Source of the DNA: Candidatus Colicola caccequi
GTDB lineage: Bacteria; Bacteroidota; Bacteroidia; Bacteroidales; Paludibacteraceae
Direction of reading: 5' to 3'
Assembly: GCA_018065205.1 (NCBI GenBank)
Contig: JAGHTR010000117.1
Span: 1 to 18,648 of the forward strand
DNA: 18,648 nucleotides
Below, piece by piece: positions 13,540 through 18,648 of this stretch (the stretch's first letter is position 1; every line of letters starts with the position of its first letter). The position numbers and the translations under genes are program-made. The notes below the pieces were generated by a model. It worked only from the letters and a program-made list of their open reading frames with translations, made no database searches and had not been told where the DNA came from.

Positions 13540-13586
13540 CAGCGTTTTTTGAATAACATCAACGAATTTGAATAAAATTATACACA

Positions 13587-14447
13587 ATGGATAGCAAAGC
13601 ATTACAAAAACTTATTGCCATCTGGTTTGAAGAAGACATACGCGATGGTGATCACACTTCGCTCAGTTGTATTCCTCAGAGCCAAATCGGTACCCAACAA
13701 CTCATTATCAAAGGTACTGGTATTTTAGCCGGAGTAGAAGTAGCAAAACAAATCATTCATTACTTTGACCCCGAGTTGCGAATTGAGCAATTCATCTTTG
13801 ATGGCGCAGCCGTCAAACCGGGCGACATTGCGTTCCGCGTTACCGGCAAGCAACTAAGCCTGCTGCAAGTAGAACGTACAATGCTCAACATTATGCAACG
13901 CATGTCAGGAATTGCTACTACAACACATCAATATCAGCAGTTAATTGAAGATACGGGTTGTCACGTTTTGGATACCCGCAAGACGACACCCGGATTGCGT
14001 TATCTGGAGAAGGAAGCCGTTAAAATAGGTGGAGGTATGAACCATCGTATCGGCTTATTTGATATGATTCTGCTCAAAGATAACCACGTAGACTTTGCAG
14101 GTGGAATAACCGCTGCTCTTACCCGCGCCAAACAGTATTGCGAGGCCAAAGGTAAAGACCTCAAAATTGAGATTGAAACTCGCAACTTAGACGAAATACA
14201 AGAAGCCCTTAAAACCGGTATTCCGGACCGCATTATGCTGGACAATTTCTCACCGGAACGAACCAAAGAGGCAGTACAATTCATTCGTAACTTCGGGAAC
14301 AAGAAGTATATAGAAATAGAATCCAGCGGAGGTATCACCATTGATACGCTACGCGACTATGCCGTTTGTGGTGTGGACTTTATTAGTGTCGGTGCTCTCA
14401 CCCACTCTGTCAAGTCCTTAGATATGTCCTTCAAAGCAGTTAAATAA
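13587..14447 (+). CDS. nadC: Quinolinate phosphoribosyltransferase NadC
   Basis: NadC (286 residues) converts quinolinate and PRPP into nicotinate mononucleotide, CO2 and pyrophosphate in de novo NAD synthesis. Signature segments are EEDIRDGDHTS (15-25), ERTMLNIMQRMSGIAT (96-111), LDTRKTTPGLR (128-138), KIGGGMNHRIGL (146-157) and LLKDNH (162-167), followed by the EIE, LDNF and ESSGGI strands of the alpha/beta barrel. It is cytoplasmic and the length is normal. The ATG at 13587 follows promoter P6. nadA and nadB are not in the window. argS begins 16 bases after its stop, so the two are probably co-transcribed, which would link NAD synthesis to tRNA charging only through shared expression. Confidence 0.96.
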   Translation: MDSKALQKLIAIWFEEDIRDGDHTSLSCIPQSQIGTQQLIIKGTGILAGVEVAKQIIHYFDPELRIEQFIFDGAAVKPGDIAFRVTGKQLSLLQVERTMLNIMQRMSGIATTTHQYQQLIEDTGCHVLDTRKTTPGLRYLEKEAVKIGGGMNHRIGLFDMILLKDNHVDFAGGITAALTRAKQYCEAKGKDLKIEIETRNLDEIQEALKTGIPDRIMLDNFSPERTKEAVQFIRNFGNKKYIEIESSGGITIDTLRDYAVCGVDFISVGALTHSVKSLDMSFKAVK

Positions 14448-14463
14448 GAGCATCAAATAAAGT

Positions 14464-16242
14464 ATGAAATTAGAAGATATATTAAAAGAACAAGTTAAAG
14501 GTGCAGTTAAGGCCTTATATCAAGTCGAAGCAACGGATCAAATGATTCAATTGCAAAAAACTCGTCCCGAGTTTGAAGGCAACATCACCTTGGTTGTATT
14601 CCCATTCGTTAAATTGGCTCGCAAAGCACCGGCACAAGTGGCACAAGAGATTGGTGACTATTTAGTACAATCATCCCACATTGTGCAACGCTTTAATGCT
14701 GTACAAGGATTCCTGAATATCACCATCAATCAAGCCTTCTGGATTGAGCAATTACGTGCTATCGATGCAGATAACCAATATGGTCAATTACCAAGCAATG
14801 GCAAACTGATGATGGTTGAATATTCGTCCCCTAACACCAATAAGCCCTTGCACTTAGGCCATGTTCGTAATAACCTACTCGGCTATTCCATTTCCAAAAT
14901 CCAAGAAGCAAACGGATGGAAGGTAGTGAAAACAAATATCGTAAACGATAGAGGTATTCATATCTGCAAATCTATGCTGGCATGGCTACGTTTTGGCAAT
15001 AATGAGACACCCGAATCAAGTGGTAAGAAAGGCGATCACCTCATCGGTGATTACTACGTACGCTTTGATAAGGAGTACAAAAAAGAAGTTGCCACCTTAA
15101 TGGAGCAAGGCATGAACGAAGAAACCGCCAAGAAAGAAGCACCGCTGATGAAAGAGGCTCAAGCCATGCTTCTTAAATGGGAACAAGGCGACCCTGAAGT
15201 ACGTGCCTTATGGCAGAAAATGAACACATGGGTGTATGCCGGATTTGACGAGACCTACAAGATGATGGGCGTCCAATTTGACAAGATATACTACGAAAGC
15301 AATACCTACTTAGAGGGGAAATCCGAAGTAGAGAAAGGCCTGAAATCAGGAATTTTCTACCGCCGAAATGACAATAGTGTTTGGGCAGACCTTACCAAAG
15401 ACGGTCTAGATGAAAAACTACTTCTGCGCCAAGATGGTACATCTGTCTATATGACCCAAGATATCGGCACGGCTAAACTGCGTTTCCAAGACTACCCTAT
15501 TGACAAAATGGTATATGTGGTAGGTAATGAGCAAGAATACCACTTCAAAGTCCTCAGCATCTTATTAGACCGTCTCGGATTCCCATTCGGAAAAGAATTA
15601 GTGCACTTCTCCTACGGAATGGTTGAGTTGCCTAACGGGAAGATGAAGAGCCGCGAAGGAACTGTCGTGGATGCTGACGATTTAATGGCAGCGATGATAA
15701 GCGATGCTAAAGATATCAGCAAAGACAAAGTAAACACCCTTCCTGATATAACTGAAGCCGAGGCAAATGAGATTGCCCGCAAGGTAGGTCTGGGTGCATT
15801 AAAATACTTTATCCTTAAGGTAGATCCTCGCAAGAATATGCTATTCAATCCTGCCGAGAGTATTGACTTTAATGGCAATACAGGACCATTTATTCAATAC
15901 ACTTATGCTCGTATTCAAAGTGTTCTTCGCAAAGCAAATCTAAATAAATCTAATGAATTCAATCATGTAGAACTGAATGATAAAGAACTCGCTTTGATTC
16001 AGCGTTTAGGTGATTTCCCTGCTATCATCAAACAAGCAGGCGATGAATTCTCTCCTGCCGTAATATGCAACTACACCTATGCGCTCGCACAAGAATTTAA
16101 CTCTTTCTATCACGACTATTCTATTCTTAACGAAGAAAAGAACGACGTGCGCGATTTCCGATTAATGCTATCCGCATCTGTTGCTAAAGTAATTCGCAGA
16201 GCAATGGAACTTCTTGGAATAGAAGTGCCTGAACGAATGTAA
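14464..16242 (+). CDS. argS: Arginyl-tRNA synthetase
   Basis: ArgS is a class I synthetase that attaches arginine to tRNA-Arg. The 592 residues comprise the N-terminal Add-1 tRNA-recognition domain (about 1-95), the catalytic Rossmann core with EYSSPNTNKPLHLGH (119-133, HLGH as the HIGH motif), the arginine-pocket region NIVNDRG (158-164), the KMSKS-like KMKSREG (393-399) and the C-terminal all-helical anticodon-binding domain beginning near GNTGPFIQYTYARIQ (471-485). An insertion of about 60 residues (roughly 180-245), rich in Lys and Glu, is consistent with what I recall for Bacteroidetes ArgS proteins. It is probably transcribed with nadC. A strong bidirectional hairpin immediately follows its stop. 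Confidence 0.96.
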   Translation: MKLEDILKEQVKGAVKALYQVEATDQMIQLQKTRPEFEGNITLVVFPFVKLARKAPAQVAQEIGDYLVQSSHIVQRFNAVQGFLNITINQAFWIEQLRAIDADNQYGQLPSNGKLMMVEYSSPNTNKPLHLGHVRNNLLGYSISKIQEANGWKVVKTNIVNDRGIHICKSMLAWLRFGNNETPESSGKKGDHLIGDYYVRFDKEYKKEVATLMEQGMNEETAKKEAPLMKEAQAMLLKWEQGDPEVRALWQKMNTWVYAGFDETYKMMGVQFDKIYYESNTYLEGKSEVEKGLKSGIFYRRNDNSVWADLTKDGLDEKLLLRQDGTSVYMTQDIGTAKLRFQDYPIDKMVYVVGNEQEYHFKVLSILLDRLGFPFGKELVHFSYGMVELPNGKMKSREGTVVDADDLMAAMISDAKDISKDKVNTLPDITEAEANEIARKVGLGALKYFILKVDPRKNMLFNPAESIDFNGNTGPFIQYTYARIQSVLRKANLNKSNEFNHVELNDKELALIQRLGDFPAIIKQAGDEFSPAVICNYTYALAQEFNSFYHDYSILNEEKNDVRDFRLMLSASVAKVIRRAMELLGIEVPERM

Positions 16243-16280
16243 AAAATAAATGCAAGGTTAAATAGCCTTGCATTTATTTT
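16243..16280. terminator. Bidirectional terminator between argS and pepP
   Basis: A perfect 15-bp stem, AAAATAAATGCAAGG (16243-16257) with CCTTGCATTTATTTT (16266-16280), encloses an 8-base loop. The ends are A-rich on the left and T-rich on the right, so it can stop both argS (rightward) and pepP (leftward) transcripts. The pepP stop codon (16258-16260) lies in the loop, directly after the argS stop. Confidence 0.85.
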
Positions 16281-18069
16281 GAAGATACTTTTTCTCATCA
16301 TTACTCAGTAGTGGTGAGATTTCTTTTTCTACCCAAGCATGATACTGATTAATCCATGCTATCTCATCCTTCGTCATCATAGATAGATCTATGAGACGTG
16401 TATCATAGAAGCATAGTGTAAGTGTCTCAAAATCATAATACTGCTCCCCGGTAGAACGTTTTCCTACCTCTGCTTTTTTAGCAGTAACCAGGTTTTCTAT
16501 ACGAATGCCATATTCGCCTGCACGGTAGATGCCCGGTTCATCAGAGAACACATTGCCTTCACGAATAGGATTGGTATTATTATCTGTGCGGATATTAGCC
16601 GGTCCCTCATGGCACCCCATAAAGTGACCAACACCATGCCCCGTACCATGACCATAGTTAATCCCTTCGGCCCACATAAATTGGTGGGCAAGAACATCTA
16701 ACTGATTTCCTCGTGTTCCTTTGGGGAAACGAGCTTTGGCTAATGCGATATGACCTTTGAGCACCAACGTATAGTCTCGCTTTAAATTAGCATCAATAGC
16801 CTTTTCATCACCTATCCAATACGTACGTGTGATATCTGTAGTACCATCCAAATATTGTCCTCCAGAATCCAATAGTAATACACCATTGCCACCAATCTTG
16901 GCGCAAGTATCCGGCTGAGCAGCATAGTGCACAATAGCACCATTAGCATTCCAACCGGCAATCGTACCAAAACTCTCATCGGTAAAGTTAGTTCCCATCA
17001 TACGATACGCATGCAGTTTCTCTGCTAACGTAATCTCCGTTTGCGGAGTTTGTAATGCTTCCTCATCTAGCCACTTGAAGAATCGAGTAAGAGCCACTGC
17101 ATCCTCGCGCATAGCCTTACGTTCGCCAGCTAACTCAACGGCATTTTTAATGGACATCATCAACTGAATAGGACTAGGAGATACCACTTTACATTGAGAT
17201 TGATGCATAGTGCATTCGTATAACGCCTCATTCACGCGATTGCCATCCATTAATACATTCTTTGCAGAAATGGAGCGAAGATATGCAAATACATCTTCGT
17301 ACGGTTGCAGATTAATGGACAAAGCACATAGTTGCTCTCTAACTGAATCAGATACTTTACGCGAATCAATAAAAAGCGTGCACTTACTCATCTCCACAAC
17401 GCAATACGCAATTACACAAGGAGTATAATCGACATCTGTACCACGTACATTCAGTAGCCAGCCTATCTCATCCAACTCTGCAATAACTGCTGCATCACAA
17501 CGATTCTCTTGCAATGCTTCACGAACACGTTTTAGTTTAGAAGCCACACTCTCGCCGGCATATTGTTCCTCGTAGATATAAAGGGGATTCATTGGAATAT
17601 CCGGACGGTTCTCTTTCCATATCGGACGAATCAAATCAATTGACTGGATGCGCAATCCTCCGTCAGCCAACTCTTCGCGCAAGGCCTTATAGGCATTGAT
17701 ACTATACATTTCCGGATTAACCCCAACAACCACAGAACGGTTAGTGCCGTCTTGTGCGTAATAATTGCCTAACCACTTGGAAATAGACGGACAATCCACA
17801 TCACTCTCACGCATCAGTTCGTACGAACTACCTTTGAGTTCCTCTCCTGCCTGCAAATAATAGCGGCTATCTGTCCATAGCAATGCTTTATCCATCGTAA
17901 CAACAGCCGTTCCACTCTCCCCCTTAAAACCAGTAATCCAGGACATCTCTGCCCAATGCGGAGCCATATACTCACTAGCATGAGGATCAGTTCCCGGAAT
18001 AATGTACGCATCTATTCCATGCTCCTTCATTAGACTACGAAGGGCCAATAATCGTTCAATTATAGTCAT
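16258..18069 (-). CDS. pepP: Xaa-Pro aminopeptidase (M24 family)
   Basis: This cytoplasmic metallopeptidase removes N-terminal residues preceding proline. At 603 residues it belongs to the long, three-domain aminopeptidase P form: two creatinase-like N-terminal domains (about 1-150 and 165-310) and a C-terminal pita-bread catalytic domain (about 315-540), plus a 60-residue tail. All five dinuclear metal ligands are present: D401 (LLDSGG), D412 (GTTDITRT), H478 (GHGTGHGVGHF), E511 (SDEPGIY) and E525 (GIRIENL). H381 (IVHYAA) and H487 (CHEGP) fit the substrate site. There is no signal peptide, so it acts on peptides inside the cell. No clear promoter is visible in the short gap before it; it may be transcribed by read-through past the hairpin at 18090-18114. 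Confidence 0.93.
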   Translation of the reverse strand: MTIIERLLALRSLMKEHGIDAYIIPGTDPHASEYMAPHWAEMSWITGFKGESGTAVVTMDKALLWTDSRYYLQAGEELKGSSYELMRESDVDCPSISKWLGNYYAQDGTNRSVVVGVNPEMYSINAYKALREELADGGLRIQSIDLIRPIWKENRPDIPMNPLYIYEEQYAGESVASKLKRVREALQENRCDAAVIAELDEIGWLLNVRGTDVDYTPCVIAYCVVEMSKCTLFIDSRKVSDSVREQLCALSINLQPYEDVFAYLRSISAKNVLMDGNRVNEALYECTMHQSQCKVVSPSPIQLMMSIKNAVELAGERKAMREDAVALTRFFKWLDEEALQTPQTEITLAEKLHAYRMMGTNFTDESFGTIAGWNANGAIVHYAAQPDTCAKIGGNGVLLLDSGGQYLDGTTDITRTYWIGDEKAIDANLKRDYTLVLKGHIALAKARFPKGTRGNQLDVLAHQFMWAEGINYGHGTGHGVGHFMGCHEGPANIRTDNNTNPIREGNVFSDEPGIYRAGEYGIRIENLVTAKKAEVGKRSTGEQYYDFETLTLCFYDTRLIDLSMMTKDEIAWINQYHAWVEKEISPLLSNDEKKYLQNKCKAI

Positions 18070-18089
18070 AGTATGATGATTATATAAAA

Positions 18090-18114
18090 TACGGCACCCA
18101 AAGAGGATGCCGTA
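18090..18114 (-). terminator. Intrinsic terminator after the outer-membrane protein gene
   Basis: On the minus strand, TACGGCATCC pairs with GGGTGCCGTA (10 bp with one G-T pair) around the loop TCTTT and is followed by TTTTATATA. It lies 18 bases beyond the stop at 18133 and ends 20 bases before the pepP ATG, so it should separate the two transcripts at least in part. Confidence 0.8.
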
Positions 18115-18132
18115 CTTTATTAGTTTATTTAA

Positions 18133-18648
18133 TTAACGAAGCTGCGCTCCTGTCTTCCAGAAGTTGAAGCAGTAAGTCAATTTGATACCGGCATCAAAGT
18201 ATCCAAGTTTATTAGCATAAGAGTCTGTCAAAGCGCGAGCAGATGCATTAGCAATGCCTGCAGCGGATGGAGCAGTTACGTTAATAAAGCTTTCGGTAGT
18301 CGGAGTATTAGAATACTTGGAGTAAACGCTATAGTCAGCATATACACCTAATTCAACAGCATGACCATTAGCTAACTTCCACTCGTAACCGAGTTCGCAT
18401 GTTAACATAATGTTGATGTCAGCAGATTTCCAAGAATTCTTAACATCACCATTATTGAGAATACCCGTTACCACATTATCCGTTACGGTTACACCCTCAT
18501 TAGGTAATGTAGCTTGAATATGAGCATTGTCAATATCCGTGTGTGAACGTTTCCAAACCGGCAACATGAAACGAGGACCAACGTTGAAGAAGAATCCCTT
18601 GTCGGTAATCAAAGAGAACATGATAGGCACTTCCACTTGGATTTGACC
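18133..18648 (-). CDS. Outer-membrane beta-barrel protein, 5' end outside the window
   Basis: The visible C-terminal 171 residues show alternating hydrophobic/aromatic strands typical of a small beta-barrel: IQVEVPIMFSLI, GFFFNVGPRFMLPVW, ADINIMLTCELGYEWKL, HAVELGVYADYSVYS and GYFDAGIKLTYCFNFW. They are separated by polar loops rich in Asn, Thr and Ser. The reading frame is open to the window edge, beginning inside the codon series Gly-Gln-Ile-Gln-Val, so the signal peptide and first strands are missing. The strand-pair pattern fits a PorT-like or OmpA-barrel-type protein without a visible peptidoglycan-binding domain, but the family cannot be fixed from this fragment. Length and substrate are unknown. 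It ends at a strong hairpin before pepP. Confidence 0.7.
   Translation of the reverse strand, partial: GQIQVEVPIMFSLITDKGFFFNVGPRFMLPVWKRSHTDIDNAHIQATLPNEGVTVTDNVVTGILNNGDVKNSWKSADINIMLTCELGYEWKLANGHAVELGVYADYSVYSKYSNTPTTESFINVTAPSAAGIANASARALTDSYANKLGYFDAGIKLTYCFNFWKTGAQLR

Noticed and set aside
12842..13586. Mobile element around the serine recombinase
   Set aside because: No terminal repeats, target duplication, partner transposition gene or att-like duplication seen; neighbours are housekeeping genes with normal spacing.

Overview
The window looks like a chromosomal segment from an AT-rich member of the Bacteroidales. The evidence is the promoters, which have the Bacteroidetes form (TTTG, 20 bases, TAnnTTTG) rather than -35/-10 boxes, together with the style of several proteins: an Mpi-like serine recombinase, a four-repeat DUF349 protein, a Bacteroidetes-type FtsE and a MurA with Asp in place of the catalytic Cys. 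It carries 15 protein genes, two of them cut by the window edges. There are no rRNA or tRNA genes, no CRISPR array and no insertion sequence that I can see. No gap longer than 300 bases lacks a gene.

Layout. Positions 1-2031 hold the 3' part of an RND/MMPL-type exporter. Positions 2033-4739 are a tight operon (DUF349 protein, FtsE ATPase, YfcE-like phosphoesterase) whose genes overlap by 1 and 4 bases. Positions 4740-4923 are intergenic, with a strong promoter and a bidirectional terminator about 85 bases apart: a candidate small RNA. Positions 4924-8136 (minus strand) are a cell-wall operon: a BadF-type amino-sugar kinase, murB, murA. Diverging from it, 8225-10690 encodes a GT2 glycosyltransferase and a SpoIID/LytB protein separated by an 11-bp tandem repeat. 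Positions 10808-12859 encode a ClpB lacking the N-terminal domain, preceded by an unusual leader with a perfect 14-bp inverted repeat. Positions 12842-13465 (minus) encode the serine recombinase, divergent from nadC-argS (13587-16242). A 15-bp terminator stem separates argS from the converging pepP (16258-18069, minus). The right edge is the 3' part of an outer-membrane beta-barrel gene.

The strongest non-coding signal is a palindrome, TTTGCATATATGCAAA, present three times (2033, 8170, 13508), always forming the -33 region of a promoter with exactly 20 bases to the -7 box. At two sites it is shared by two divergent promoters, so one symmetrical element supplies -33 to both strands (kinase/glycosyltransferase and recombinase/nadC). 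It links five transcription units of unrelated function. Whether it is an operator or simply a reversible promoter core cannot be settled from this sequence.

Functionally, the centre is cell-envelope biology: amino-sugar phosphorylation, the two committed steps of peptidoglycan precursor synthesis, a glycosyltransferase and a putative glycan-strand-cleaving SpoIID protein. The flanks are housekeeping: NAD synthesis, arginyl-tRNA, protein disaggregation and prolyl-peptide turnover.
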